From Caproicibacterium lactatifermentans (GTDB taxonomy: Bacteria > Bacillota > Clostridia > Oscillospirales > Acutalibacteraceae), in contig NZ_CP046051.1 of assembly GCF_013315815.1 (NCBI RefSeq), forward strand, positions 1,827,501 through 1,891,500: a stretch of DNA of 64,000 nt, in the 5' to 3' direction. Numbering within the stretch: the first letter of the stretch is position 1; every line of letters begins with the position of its first letter. The notes under the pieces were generated by a model. That model did not search any database and was not told where the DNA came from. It saw only the letters and a list, made by a program, of their open reading frames with translations. The position numbers were made by a program, and so were the translations under genes. Below, in pieces: positions 51,950-62,010 of the stretch.

Positions 51950-53035
51950 TCAGAACTTTACAGGGTTGGAATCCAGATACTTTTTCACCATGAGTGCTAC
52001 CTTAAAGACAATGGCGTCCTCAAACTGGCGCAGGTCCAGTCCTGTGATTTTCTTAATCTTTTCCAGACGGTACACCAACGTGTTGCGGTGCACAAAGAGC
52101 TTGCGGCTGGTTTCGGAAACATTCAGGTTGTTTTCAAAGAAGCGCTGGATTGTAAACAGTGTTTCGTGGTCCAGGCTGTCGATGCTGCCTTTTTTGAACA
52201 CTTCTTTCAGGAACATTTCGCACAGTGTGGTCGGCAGCTGATAAATCAAACGGGCTATTCCCAAATTGTCATACCGGACAATGCTGCGTTCGGTATCAAA
52301 GACCTTGCCGACTTCCAGTGCAACCTGTGCTTCCTTAAAGGAGCGTGCCAAGTCCTTAATACCCTCCACCGGTGTGCCGATGCCCACAACACAGTGCGTG
52401 TAGAATTCACTGGAAAGGGTATCCACAATGGAGCTCGCCAGCTTTTCAAGGTCCTTGCTGTCGATGCCCGGCTTAATTTCCTTGACCAGTGCAATATCGG
52501 TTTCATTGATATTGATAACAAAGTCCTTATTTTTGTCTGGGAACAAGTTCTGAATGACATCGTAGGCAGCAATATCGGTCTTATTGGTAACCTTAATCAG
52601 CATACATACCCGGCTGACATCATTGTCGAAGTGCAGTTCCCGTGCCTTCAGGTAAATATCACCGGGCAGAATATTGTCCAAAATGACATTTTTCACAAAG
52701 TTGCTGCGGTCATACTTTTCATCATAAAACTGTTTAATGCTGGAAAGTGAAACCGCCAGCAGGGAAGCATAGCGGGCGGCTTCCGGGTCTGTGCCCAGCA
52801 CAAACACGGCGTACTCCGGACGCGGCAGGCAGCCGAAAGATTTATAGGTATACCCGTTGACTACAAAAGGTTCCTGTGACATCATCAGTTCCGGTGTAAC
52901 GCTTTCGTTCACTTCCCCGATGCGTCCCAGTTCACTGCAAGCAATAATGACCGATGTTTCGTCTATCACGCCAATCGTGCGGTCTATCGCATCTCTCATC
53001 TGATGAATAACGCCCTGAAATAATCTGTTTGACAT
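51950..53035 (-). CDS. PucR/CdaR-family transcriptional regulator
   Basis: The product is 361 aa. The C-terminus is the PucR-type helix-turn-helix (ETLFTIQRFFENNLNVSETSRKLFVHRNTLVYRLEKIKKITGLDLRQFEDAI), preceded by a GGDEF-like/CdaR middle domain; the N-terminal about 120 residues resemble a sensor domain. Such regulators usually control sugar-acid or purine use. ATG at 53035 follows GAGGGG; an upstream ATG at 53071 lacks one. Its neighbour on the same strand is a multi-sugar ABC ATPase, from which it is separated by a terminator, so any link is uncertain. Confidence 0.87.
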   Translation of the reverse strand: MSNRLFQGVIHQMRDAIDRTIGVIDETSVIIACSELGRIGEVNESVTPELMMSQEPFVVNGYTYKSFGCLPRPEYAVFVLGTDPEAARYASLLAVSLSSIKQFYDEKYDRSNFVKNVILDNILPGDIYLKARELHFDNDVSRVCMLIKVTNKTDIAAYDVIQNLFPDKNKDFVININETDIALVKEIKPGIDSKDLEKLASSIVDTLSSEFYTHCVVGIGTPVEGIKDLARSFKEAQVALEVGKVFDTERSIVRYDNLGIARLIYQLPTTLCEMFLKEVFKKGSIDSLDHETLFTIQRFFENNLNVSETSRKLFVHRNTLVYRLEKIKKITGLDLRQFEDAIVFKVALMVKKYLDSNPVKF

Positions 53036-53253
53036 AAAAGAACCCCTCGCTTTTTCTAAATATATAAGCAATATATAAGCGCACTGTTCAGCAAAAGAAC
53101 AAGCTGCTGAAAAAATGCAATAGATGATTTCACAAAAGCTGGCTCTTCATATAAAAGCGCCTTTATTTATTTTACATACTTTTTAAATGCTTTTCAACTA
53201 TTTCATAAAAAAGTTCACAACTTTTATTTATTTCCTACAGATAATTGGCAAAG

Positions 53254-53290
53254 AAAAAAGGAACCGCACACAGTGTGGTTCCTTTTTACG
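53254..53290. terminator. Terminator of sugar ATPase gene
   Basis: AAAAAAGGAACCGCAC pairs with GTGTGGTTCCTTTTT around a short loop; T-runs on both strands. It lies 17 nt after the stop of the ATPase (minus). Confidence 0.9.
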
Positions 53291-53306
53291 CTGTATCACT
53301 GCGTTT

Positions 53307-54419
53307 TTAGTTCAGAATCGTAATCTCAGAATCCTTATCAAACAGGTGGCACTTCGTCATATCAAAGGCAATCTTGATATGGTCGCCGGACTGTGCCGTA
53401 GAGGTTGGCTCTACACGGGCGGTCATGTCGTTGCCGTCACAGACAAGGTACAGGTAAGTTTCTGCGCCCATCATTTCGGTTACTTCCACCTGTGCATCCG
53501 CAATGTACTGCGGGTGTTCCTGCAGGAACTCCGGTTCATCATGCATATGCTCGGGGCGAATACCAAAAACAATATCCTTGCCGACATAAGGGTCCATCAT
53601 TTCCGGCTTTGCCTTGTCCGCCGGCAGCGCCAGTGTGTACTGCCCAAAATTGACCGCATAGCCCTTTGCACCCTTGCTGACTTTTGCATCGATAAAGTTC
53701 ATCTGCGGACTGCCCATGAAGCCTGCCACAAATCCATTGACCGGGAAGTCATACAGGTTCTGCGGGGTATCTACCTGCTGAATGATGCCGTCCTTCATAA
53801 CAACAATGCGGTCGCCCATGGTCATAGCTTCGGTCTGGTCATGCGTAACATAAATGAAGGTTGTACCCAAGCGCTTGTGCAGCTTGCTAATTTCTGTACG
53901 CATCTGTGCACGCAGCTTTGCGTCCAAGTTGGACAGCGGTTCGTCCAGCAGGAAGACCTTCGGGTTACGCACAATGGCACGTCCCAGCGCAACACGCTGG
54001 CGCTGGCCGCCGGACAGCGCCTTTGGCTTGCGGTCCAGCAGATGGGCAATGTCCAAAATACGGGCGGCCTCTTCCACGCGGGCCTTAATTTCGTCCTTCG
54101 GGACCTTGCGCAGCTTCAGGCCAAATGCCATATTATCAAACACGGTCATATGCGGATACAGGGCGTAGTTCTGGAACACCATGGCGATATCGCGGTCTTT
54201 CGGCGCAACATCGTTTGCCAGGGTATCGCCGATATACAGCTCACCCTTTGAAATGTCTTCCAAACCGGCAATCATCCGCAGTGTGGTGGATTTGCCGCAG
54301 CCGGAAGGACCGACCAGAATAATAAATTCTTTATCCGCGATTTCAAGGTTGAAGTCGCTGACGGCCTGTACGCCGCCGTCATAAATTTTGTAAACATGTT
54401 TCAGGGATACGCTTGCCAT
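53307..54419 (-). CDS. Sugar ABC transporter ATP-binding protein (MsmK/UgpC type)
   Basis: The product is 370 aa. ABC domain: Walker [10 protein letters not shown] near residue 37, signature [14 protein letters not shown], Walker [12 protein letters not shown]-loop [15 protein letters not shown]. The C-terminal about 130 residues are the TOBE/regulatory (OB-fold) domain of MalK-like proteins. There are no permease or binding-protein genes beside it, so it is probably a shared ATPase energising several carbohydrate importers, as MsmK does in Gram-positives. That fits the starch-degrading enzyme in this window. ATG at 54419 follows CAGGAGG. Confidence 0.93.
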   Translation of the reverse strand: MASVSLKHVYKIYDGGVQAVSDFNLEIADKEFIILVGPSGCGKSTTLRMIAGLEDISKGELYIGDTLANDVAPKDRDIAMVFQNYALYPHMTVFDNMAFGLKLRKVPKDEIKARVEEAARILDIAHLLDRKPKALSGGQRQRVALGRAIVRNPKVFLLDEPLSNLDAKLRAQMRTEISKLHKRLGTTFIYVTHDQTEAMTMGDRIVVMKDGIIQQVDTPQNLYDFPVNGFVAGFMGSPQMNFIDAKVSKGAKGYAVNFGQYTLALPADKAKPEMMDPYVGKDIVFGIRPEHMHDEPEFLQEHPQYIADAQVEVTEMMGAETYLYLVCDGNDMTARVEPTSTAQSGDHIKIAFDMTKCHLFDKDSEITILN

Positions 54420-54608
54420 ATTATGTGCCTCCTGTAATTTGGTTCAATTTTCTTTTGCACAAATCGGTTGTTTTAATCATAGCAAATAACGCAAAATGTG
54501 TACAGCCCTGTTTTATCCAAAGTTCTTCTGCTCAGTTTATGGAATTCTTCTAAAAGCCAAAAATGAGGCCTTAATTTCATCCATATTGTCAATGCTGTTT
54601 ATCAAATT

Positions 54609-55349
54609 CTAGCCATCATTTTTGGGCAAATTGTCCATCTTATCCTGTCGCAGGGCAGTTTCCTCCGCCGGTGTCAGTGCGCGGCAGTCACTCGGCCGCA
54701 GCTCGTCCGGCAGCACAAGCGGGCCGAAGCCTGTCCGGCACAGCGCCGTCACAGTACTGCCCTGTGCCGCAAACATTCGCCGTACCTGGTGGAACTTTCC
54801 TTCCCGTACGCGGACCTCATACAGCGGGCAGCTGCCGCCTTCCAGCAGGCGAAGTTCCGCCGGCAGACAGGTGAATTCCGGCAGGACCACCCCTTCGGCA
54901 AAACGCTCTGCTGCGCCGGAACGCGGTGGACAGCTGAGCCGTGCCTGATAGGTCTTCCAAACATGATGCTGCGGGGACAGCAGCCGGTGTGCCAGTGCGC
55001 CGTCATCGGTCAGCAGCAGCAAACCGCTGGTGTCCTTGTCCAGCCGGCCGACCGGCTGCAGGCCGCGCCGGTATAGGTCCTTCGGCACCAAGTCCATTAC
55101 TACGGGCTGCCGGCGGTCCCGCGCAGCGGTCAGCACACCGGTCGGCTTATTCATCAGCAGGTAATAAAACGGCTGATACCTCAGCGCCCTGCCGCTGACC
55201 GTAACTTCTGCCGGCTCCATATGCTCCGCCGGGTCCCGCAGAATCCGTTCTCCTGCCCGCACAGTGCCGCCGCGTACCAGCGCAGCGGCCTGTTTTCGGC
55301 TGATTTTCAGCTGCAGGGACAGCAGTTTGTCCAAACGCATTTGTGCCAT
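54609..55349 (-). CDS. RsuA-family pseudouridine synthase
   Basis: The product is 246 aa. An N-terminal S4 RNA-binding domain (MRLDKLLSLQLKISRKQAAALVRGGTV) is followed by the catalytic domain with GRLDKDTSGLLLLTDDG, whose Asp is the nucleophile, and the conserved Tyr/Lys later (GKFHQVRRMF). It isomerises a uridine in 16S or 23S rRNA; the RsuA/RluB subgroup is not resolved. ATG at 55349 follows GTAGGAGGGG. The next gene upstream on this strand starts about 500 nt away. Confidence 0.93.
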   Translation of the reverse strand: MAQMRLDKLLSLQLKISRKQAAALVRGGTVRAGERILRDPAEHMEPAEVTVSGRALRYQPFYYLLMNKPTGVLTAARDRRQPVVMDLVPKDLYRRGLQPVGRLDKDTSGLLLLTDDGALAHRLLSPQHHVWKTYQARLSCPPRSGAAERFAEGVVLPEFTCLPAELRLLEGGSCPLYEVRVREGKFHQVRRMFAAQGSTVTALCRTGFGPLVLPDELRPSDCRALTPAEETALRQDKMDNLPKNDG

Positions 55350-55398
55350 TGGATATTTCCCCTCCTACCCTGCATTATACCGAAAATCACTGCAGAAC

Positions 55399-55848
55399 TC
55401 AACTGCCCGTTTTGCGCAGCGGCTTCATAAAACCATCCAGTGCGGCGGTAGACAGGTCCCCCCCGATAATTCTTTTCTGGCAGACCAGCAGCGTTGCCCG
55501 CACATCTGGATTTCCTGCATAATTGGTCACATGATACACATACTGTTGGCAGACCTTTCCTGCTGACTTTGTCAGGTCAAAGCCCGCCTGCTGGTTCAGT
55601 GCATTGTACTGTTGATATACCTTGGAAAAGGTCTTCGGAATCGTGACTTCCCGTACCGACAACGGTTCCTCCTCCACCTGCCAGCCGCACTGATGCAGAA
55701 AACGAATGCGGTCCTCGTTCTCCGCACCGGGAATGCCGCCAGACGCGTGCGCTGTGCAGACAAAAAAGACGACGACCGCTGCCAGCACGACAGCCGCCAG
55801 GAACATCAGTTTTCGCTTTTTCCCGTGAAATGAAATAGTCACTGTCAT
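55399..55848 (-). CDS. DUF4830-like membrane-anchored protein
   Basis: The product is 149 aa. A single N-terminal membrane anchor (about residues 12-32, after KKRKLM) leads to an extracellular domain whose pattern (RIRFLHQCGWQVEEEPLSVREVTIP ... YNALNQQAGFDL ... VRATLLVCQKRIIGGDL) matches the DUF4830 family as I recall it. Function unknown; common in Clostridia. The start is uncertain: ATG at 55848 is only 4 nt from GGGAGGG, while GTG at 55842 is better spaced; the frame is open to 55872. Confidence 0.75.
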   Translation of the reverse strand: MTVTISFHGKKRKLMFLAAVVLAAVVVFFVCTAHASGGIPGAENEDRIRFLHQCGWQVEEEPLSVREVTIPKTFSKVYQQYNALNQQAGFDLTKSAGKVCQQYVYHVTNYAGNPDVRATLLVCQKRIIGGDLSTAALDGFMKPLRKTGS

Positions 55849-55969
55849 GCCCTCCCGTCCGTTCATAATCATTTATTATACGGTATGACAGCAGTGAGAA
55901 AGATAGAACTTTGCCGCAGAAATAAAGATTCGCCCAAAAATATGGACAGGCATATTAAGGAGGAAGGAT

Positions 55970-56740
55970 ATGTATCGTTATGCACCCACACCGCACAAAG
56001 GCCGTCGGGAGGCTGTTTTTTTGATTAGTGTCGCAGTCCTGTGCGCGGCCGCCCTATGTACCTGGGGAATCACGCACCCCCGCCTGCAGGCAGCTTCCTC
56101 TTCGGTTTCCGCTGCCGCAGCGGCGGTGTCACCCGTTTCGCCCGCGCCGGTCTCCTCGGCCGCGTCATCCGCACCCACAGTTGACCGGCAGTCGTGGCAG
56201 CTGCGGCTGGTCAATGCTTCGCACCCCTTGCCGGCAAATTTCTCCGTGAAAACATCCGCTGTGGGAAATGTCCGTTTTGACGCACGCGCGTCCGGTGCAC
56301 TGCAAAAAATGATTTCCGCCTGCAACACCGAGGGAAATCACCTGATGGCCTGTTCCGGCTGGCGCAGCATCAGCCTACAGACAACGCTGTATCATGACGA
56401 AATCCGCAGCAAACAGAGCAACGGCCTGCAGAGCGGTGCCGCTGTTGCCGCCGCGGCAGCGGTGGTGGCACCTCCCGGCACCAGTGAACACAACCTCGGG
56501 CTGGCGGTGGACCTCGGCAGCATTTCCAATCAGCTGCTGGATGAAACATTCGCCGGCACACCGGAAAGCCGCTGGCTCGTAAAGAATGCTGCATCATACG
56601 GCTTTATTCTGCGCTACCCCAAAGGAAAGGAACAGATAACAGGTATTATCTTTGAACCGTGGCACTACCGCTATGTGGGTGTTCCCACCGCGGAAGAAAT
56701 ACAGCGGAAAAATCTCTGTTTGGAAGAATATCTCGCTTAA
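55970..56740 (+). CDS. VanY-family D-alanyl-D-alanine carboxypeptidase
   Basis: The product is 256 aa. A signal anchor (about residues 15-38) and an Ala/Ser/Pro-rich linker (to 68) lead to an extracellular M15B peptidase domain with the metal ligands in SEHNLGLAVDLG (SxHxxGxAxD) and EPWHYRYVG (ExWH), plus a conserved SGWRS. It trims the terminal D-Ala of peptidoglycan stems. No vanA-type genes are near, so this is probably ordinary wall maintenance, not glycopeptide resistance. ATG at 55970 follows AAGGAGGAAGGAT. The gene ends shortly before a tRNA promoter. Confidence 0.92.
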   Translation: MYRYAPTPHKGRREAVFLISVAVLCAAALCTWGITHPRLQAASSSVSAAAAAVSPVSPAPVSSAASSAPTVDRQSWQLRLVNASHPLPANFSVKTSAVGNVRFDARASGALQKMISACNTEGNHLMACSGWRSISLQTTLYHDEIRSKQSNGLQSGAAVAAAAAVVAPPGTSEHNLGLAVDLGSISNQLLDETFAGTPESRWLVKNAASYGFILRYPKGKEQITGIIFEPWHYRYVGVPTAEEIQRKNLCLEEYLA

Positions 56741-56788
56741 GCACCCATCCGCACGAAAAAAGCACAGCGCTGCACATACGGGAAATGC

Positions 56789-56817
56789 TTGACGAAACTT
56801 TATTTCTACGATATAAT
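56789..56817 (+). promoter_or_regulatory. tRNA-Thr promoter
   Basis: TTGACG (56789-56794), a 17-nt spacer and TATAAT (56812-56817) lie 27 nt before the tRNA. Confidence 0.85.
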
Positions 56818-56844
56818 AAGAAAGTTCGGAACAGGATTTTATCC

Positions 56845-56920
56845 GCTACTGTGGCTCAGTTGGTAGAGCAGCTGATTCGTAATCAGCAGGTCGGCGGTTC
56901 GAGTCCGCCCAGTAGCTCCA
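56845..56920 (+). tRNA. tRNA-Thr (CGT)
   Basis: A 76-nt cloverleaf with encoded CCA. The acceptor stem is GCTACTG/CAGTAGC and the anticodon stem GCTGA/TCAGC encloses TTCGTAA, giving CGT, which reads ACG Thr codons. It has its own promoter and terminator and is not in a tRNA cluster. Confidence 0.96.
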
Positions 56921-56925
56921 AACAA

Positions 56926-56976
56926 GGACCCGCTTGGCAAAGCTGCCTTTTGGTTTTGCCTGCGGGTATTTTTGTG
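56926..56976 (+). terminator. tRNA-Thr terminator
   Basis: ACCCGC pairs with GCGGGT, with further GGCAAAGC/GTTTTGCC-like pairing inside; TATTTTTG follows. It lies directly after the tRNA CCA end and before hydF. Confidence 0.75.
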
Positions 56977-57012
56977 TACAGTTTTATTTTGCAAAAATAA
57001 GGAGTGACAGTT

Positions 57013-58251
57013 ATGGGGCTGAATGGCACCCCGTCCGGGGAACGCGTACATATCGGCTTTTTCGGACGGCGCAACGCCGGAAAATCCAGTCTGGTAAACG
57101 CGGTGACGGACCAGGACCTCGCGGTCGTTTCGGACACAAAAGGCACGACAACGGACCCGGTTTACAAATCCATGGAACTGCTGCCGCTCGGTCCAGTTAT
57201 GATTATTGACACCCCCGGTTTTGACGATGAAGGCCTGCTGGGGGAACAGCGTGTGCGCAAAACCAAGCAGGTACTGAACAAATCGGACGTTGCCGTACTG
57301 GTAACAGATGCTGCGGCGGGCATGGCGGACTGCGAAAAACAGCTGATTCAGATTTTCCGTAAAAAAGAAATTCCGTATATCATTGCTTACAATAAATGTG
57401 ACCTGCTGACACACCGCCCGTCGCTTTCAGCGAACGCCATGTATGTCAGCGCCGTAACCAAAGAGGGCATTTACAGCCTAAAAGAGCGCATCGGTCACCT
57501 GACACATACCGAAGACCTGACGCACCGGCTGATCGGCGACCTGCTGCACCCCGGCGATATTGCGGTGCTGGTAACGCCCATTGACTCTGCCGCACCCAAA
57601 GGCCGCATGATTCTGCCCCAGCAGCAGATGATTCGTGATGTGCTGGAATCGGACGCCATCAATGTTGTCGTTAAAGAGAATTCCCTGTCACAGGCACTGC
57701 AGTCGCTTTCCCAAAAACCGGCTGTGGTCATCACGGACAGCCAGGCTTTCCACGCGGTCGCAGCGGCTGTGCCGCAGGACATTCCGCTGACCTCTTTTTC
57801 CATTCTAATGGCACGGTACAAAGGCTTCTTGAAAATTGCCGTACAGGGTGCTTCCGCCATCAGCCGCCTGCAGGACGGCGATACCGTGCTTATCTCAGAG
57901 GGCTGCACACATCACCGTCAGTGCAATGATATCGGCACGGTGAAGCTGCCGCGCTGGTTGGAAAAATTCACTGGCAAAGAGATAAAAATTGTTACCAGTT
58001 CCGGCACCACTTTTCCGGAGGACCTTTCCCCCTACGCGTTGGTGCTGCACTGCGGCGGCTGTATGCTGAATGCGCGGGAAGTAAGATACCGTATGAAATG
58101 CGCCGCTGACCAAGGCGTTCCTATTACAAATTACGGCGTTGCCATTGCCTACATGAATGGAATCCTGCGGCGCAGCCTCGGTCTGTTTCCGGATATTCTA
58201 ACTCTTCTGGATACGGCCGAATCCCCCAAAAGTATTGAATCGCTTTCATAG
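57013..58251 (+). CDS. hydF: [FeFe]-hydrogenase maturation GTPase HydF
   Basis: The product is 412 aa. The N-terminal GTPase (G1 GRRNAGKSS near residue 16, G3 DTPGFDD, G4 NKCD) is followed by a dimerisation region and the C-terminal metal-cluster domain with CTHHRQC and HCGGC, the conserved CxH...HCxxC ligands of the [4Fe-4S] cluster. HydF is the scaffold on which HydE and HydG build the H-cluster before transfer to [FeFe]-hydrogenase; hydE and hydG are not in this window. It implies fermentative hydrogen metabolism. ATG at 57013 follows GGAGTGACA; a GTG at 57004 is too close to that site. Confidence 0.95.
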   Translation: MGLNGTPSGERVHIGFFGRRNAGKSSLVNAVTDQDLAVVSDTKGTTTDPVYKSMELLPLGPVMIIDTPGFDDEGLLGEQRVRKTKQVLNKSDVAVLVTDAAAGMADCEKQLIQIFRKKEIPYIIAYNKCDLLTHRPSLSANAMYVSAVTKEGIYSLKERIGHLTHTEDLTHRLIGDLLHPGDIAVLVTPIDSAAPKGRMILPQQQMIRDVLESDAINVVVKENSLSQALQSLSQKPAVVITDSQAFHAVAAAVPQDIPLTSFSILMARYKGFLKIAVQGASAISRLQDGDTVLISEGCTHHRQCNDIGTVKLPRWLEKFTGKEIKIVTSSGTTFPEDLSPYALVLHCGGCMLNAREVRYRMKCAADQGVPITNYGVAIAYMNGILRRSLGLFPDILTLLDTAESPKSIESLS

Positions 58252-58300
58252 ACAAAAAGCCGCCGCCCACGCATTTCACATGGGCCAGCGGTTTCTTTTA
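58252..58300. terminator. hydF terminator
   Basis: AAAAAGCCGCCGCCC pairs imperfectly with GGGCCAGCGGTTTCTTTT immediately after the hydF stop. It also faces the end of argH, which is convergent. Confidence 0.7.
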
Positions 58301-58322
58301 TCCGTAAATACAATATAGAAAA

Positions 58323-59702
<1,380 letters not shown>

Positions 59703-59833
59703 ACTGCCTGCCCCCTGCTTTTTTCAGGAAAGAAACAGTTTCCCCTTATCGGCTGGAAATCGACTCTTCCCATTTTGTATATTTATGCTTTGAGTTTACC
59801 ATGTTCTCATTAAAAATGCAATTTCGCAAAAAT

Positions 59834-59862
59834 TTGACCTTCATGAAAAATCATGTTATGCT
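59834..59862 (+). promoter_or_regulatory. Promoter of fructose-type PTS gene
   Basis: TTGACC (59834-59839), a 17-nt spacer and TATGCT (59857-59862) lie 52 nt upstream of the start. The spacer contains a TCATG-AAAAA-TCATG direct repeat that might be a regulator site. Confidence 0.65.
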
Positions 59863-59914
59863 GAATTTAATTCTATTCTGCTAAAGAAACAGCAGAAAAA
59901 GGAGGAGTTATACC

Positions 59915-61927
59915 ATGCGCATACAAGACCTGCTGAGCCCGGCTGCCTGTGACCTGGAAGCCCATGTAAGCACAAAGCGGGCTGCGCTGGAACACCTGCT
60001 GCGGCTGATGGAGCATACCGGCTGCATTGCTGATGAAAAAGCTTTTCGTGAAAATGTATTGGAGCGGGAATCTTCGGTTTCCACCGGCTGTGAGGGGCTG
60101 GCCATTCCGCACGGCCGCTGTGCGGCAGTTCTGCATCCCGCTCTGGCGGTCATGCGTGTAAAAGAAGGCTGTCCTTTTGATGCACTGGACCAAAAACCCG
60201 TATACCTTTTTTTCCTGATTGCCGCACCGGACGGCAGTGCGCATATGCAGCTTTTAAGCCGTTTGGCGCAGCTTTTGATGGACAAGTCCCTTGTACAGAG
60301 CCTGCTGGCCGCACCGGACTATGCCGCATTCTGCCATACACTGGACCTTGCGGAAACGGCCGATGAGCAGCGGTCCGCCGAAACAAAGCATAGCGGCAGT
60401 TATACGGTTGTCGCTGTAACCGCCTGTCCACTGGGCGTAGCCCATACCTATATGGCCAAGCGCAAACTTTGTGCCACTGCGGATAAGATGGGTATTTCCC
60501 TAAAAGTGGAAACGCACGGTGCGTGCGGTGTGGAAAGTAAACTGACGGAAGCGGAAATCGCCGGCTGCCGCGGTGTCATTGTTGCCGCCGACCGCGCCCT
60601 AAATCTCACCCGCTTCGCTGGAAAGCCTCTGCTGCGGGTTCCGGTTTCGGATGGTATTCACCGGCCAAAACAGCTGTTGGCACTGGCCTCCAAAGGCAAG
60701 GCTCCGGTTTACCACCCGGACGATGCCGCATCCGCTTCACTGCCCTCGCCCCACCATCACATTGGGCACTGGCTTTATAGTGCCCTGATGAGCGGTGTGT
60801 CGCATATGCTGCCCTTTGTTTTCTGCGGCGGTGTTTTAATGGCACTCTCTTTCCTGCTGGACAGCGTTTTTACACCCGGCGCCGCCGGATACAGCGGCAT
60901 TGGCAGCCATTCCGCCGTAGGTCCCCTGTTCCGGCTTTTGGGACAGATTTCGCTTTCCCTGATGCTGCCCGTCCTTTCGGCCTTTACCGCAATCGGCATT
61001 GCCGACCGGCCGGGGCTGATGCCGGGGCTGGTTGGCGGGTATCTGGCCGCCTTCGGATACTGCTGGCAGGACGGCCGGCTGGTCAGCAGCCAAACCAGCG
61101 GCCTTGCCATTACCAGTTCTGGATTTGTCGGTGTCATCGCCGCCGGGTTCGTCGGCGGGCTGATGGTACTGGGGCTAAAAAAACTAAGTTCTCATCTTTC
61201 CGATACCGTCAGTACGGTCGTATGGCCGATGCTTCTTTACCCGCTGCTCGGTACGCTGGGGATTGGGCTTGTTTGTCTGCTGGTACTGGACCCGATGTGT
61301 TCGCAGCTGAATCTGTGGGCCAGTGGATTTTTAGCAGAACTGAACCTCAGCACAAACCCCTCGGTGGATATATGGGTAGGCGCTCTGCTGGCCTGCATGA
61401 TGGCGGCAGACTTAGGCGGTCCTATCAACAAAGCCGCTTATTTATTTGGCACGGCGGCACTTATCTCCAACGGAAGTGCCGCCCCCAGCAGTATTATGGC
61501 AGCCGTTATGGCCGGCGGCATGGTACCGCCGCTGATGATGGGGCTGTGCACCACTTTCTTCCCCCGTCTCTTTACGAAAAAAGAGCAGCAGCTACGCCTT
61601 TCTTCCTATTTGACCGGTGCCTGTTTCCTTACAGAAGGGGCTATTCCCTTCGCGGCGGCGGACCCGCTGCGGGTACTGCCCTCTTGTATGGCGGGCTCGG
61701 CACTGGCAGGCGCACTGTGTATGCTGTTCCGCTGCCGCCTTTCTGCGCCATACGGCGGCATCTTTGTGGTGCCACTGATGCAGGGGGCACCACAGTTCTT
61801 GCTGGCGCTGGGCATTGGCAGCGCTGCCGGTATGTTCTTGCTGGCTTTTCTCAAAAGTGCTCACTTCGCAAAACGAAAGGATGCAGCACTCGCCGTTTCC
61901 TGTTCTTCTGCGGAAGCAAAATCTTAA
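59915..61927 (+). CDS. PTS fructose-family EIIABC
   Basis: The product is 670 aa in A-B-C order. EIIA of the fructose/mannitol type is at about residues 5-145 (LAIPHGRC holds the phospho-His). EIIB is at about 165-260 (VTACPLGVAHTYMA holds the phospho-Cys). EIIC from about 290 to 650 has roughly ten membrane segments and GGPINKAAYLFG and LTEGAIPFAAADP motifs. It imports and phosphorylates a hexose, probably fructose or a related sugar such as 2-O-alpha-mannosyl-glycerate. No 1-phosphofructokinase or regulator is beside it, so specificity is not settled. ATG at 59915 follows AAGGAGGAG. Single-gene transcript ending at a strong hairpin. Confidence 0.92.
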   Translation: MRIQDLLSPAACDLEAHVSTKRAALEHLLRLMEHTGCIADEKAFRENVLERESSVSTGCEGLAIPHGRCAAVLHPALAVMRVKEGCPFDALDQKPVYLFFLIAAPDGSAHMQLLSRLAQLLMDKSLVQSLLAAPDYAAFCHTLDLAETADEQRSAETKHSGSYTVVAVTACPLGVAHTYMAKRKLCATADKMGISLKVETHGACGVESKLTEAEIAGCRGVIVAADRALNLTRFAGKPLLRVPVSDGIHRPKQLLALASKGKAPVYHPDDAASASLPSPHHHIGHWLYSALMSGVSHMLPFVFCGGVLMALSFLLDSVFTPGAAGYSGIGSHSAVGPLFRLLGQISLSLMLPVLSAFTAIGIADRPGLMPGLVGGYLAAFGYCWQDGRLVSSQTSGLAITSSGFVGVIAAGFVGGLMVLGLKKLSSHLSDTVSTVVWPMLLYPLLGTLGIGLVCLLVLDPMCSQLNLWASGFLAELNLSTNPSVDIWVGALLACMMAADLGGPINKAAYLFGTAALISNGSAAPSSIMAAVMAGGMVPPLMMGLCTTFFPRLFTKKEQQLRLSSYLTGACFLTEGAIPFAAADPLRVLPSCMAGSALAGALCMLFRCRLSAPYGGIFVVPLMQGAPQFLLALGIGSAAGMFLLAFLKSAHFAKRKDAALAVSCSSAEAKS

Positions 61928-61949
61928 ATACATTTTTGTCCCTATACGA

Positions 61950-62000
61950 AAATACCGCAGAGCCTTCCCTCACTGGAAAAGGTTCCGCGGTATTTTTTTG
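61950..62000. terminator. Bidirectional terminator
   Basis: AAAATACCGC pairs with GCGGTATTTT, with inner CCTTCC/GGAAAAGG pairing, and T-runs on both strands. It separates the PTS gene (plus) from the DUF4340 gene (minus). Confidence 0.88.
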
Positions 62001-62010
62001 TTTGGATATT

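Noticed and set aside
55970..56740. Glycopeptide resistance via VanY
   Set aside because: VanY-type peptidases are common wall enzymes; no vanA/B ligase, vanH or vanX genes are near.
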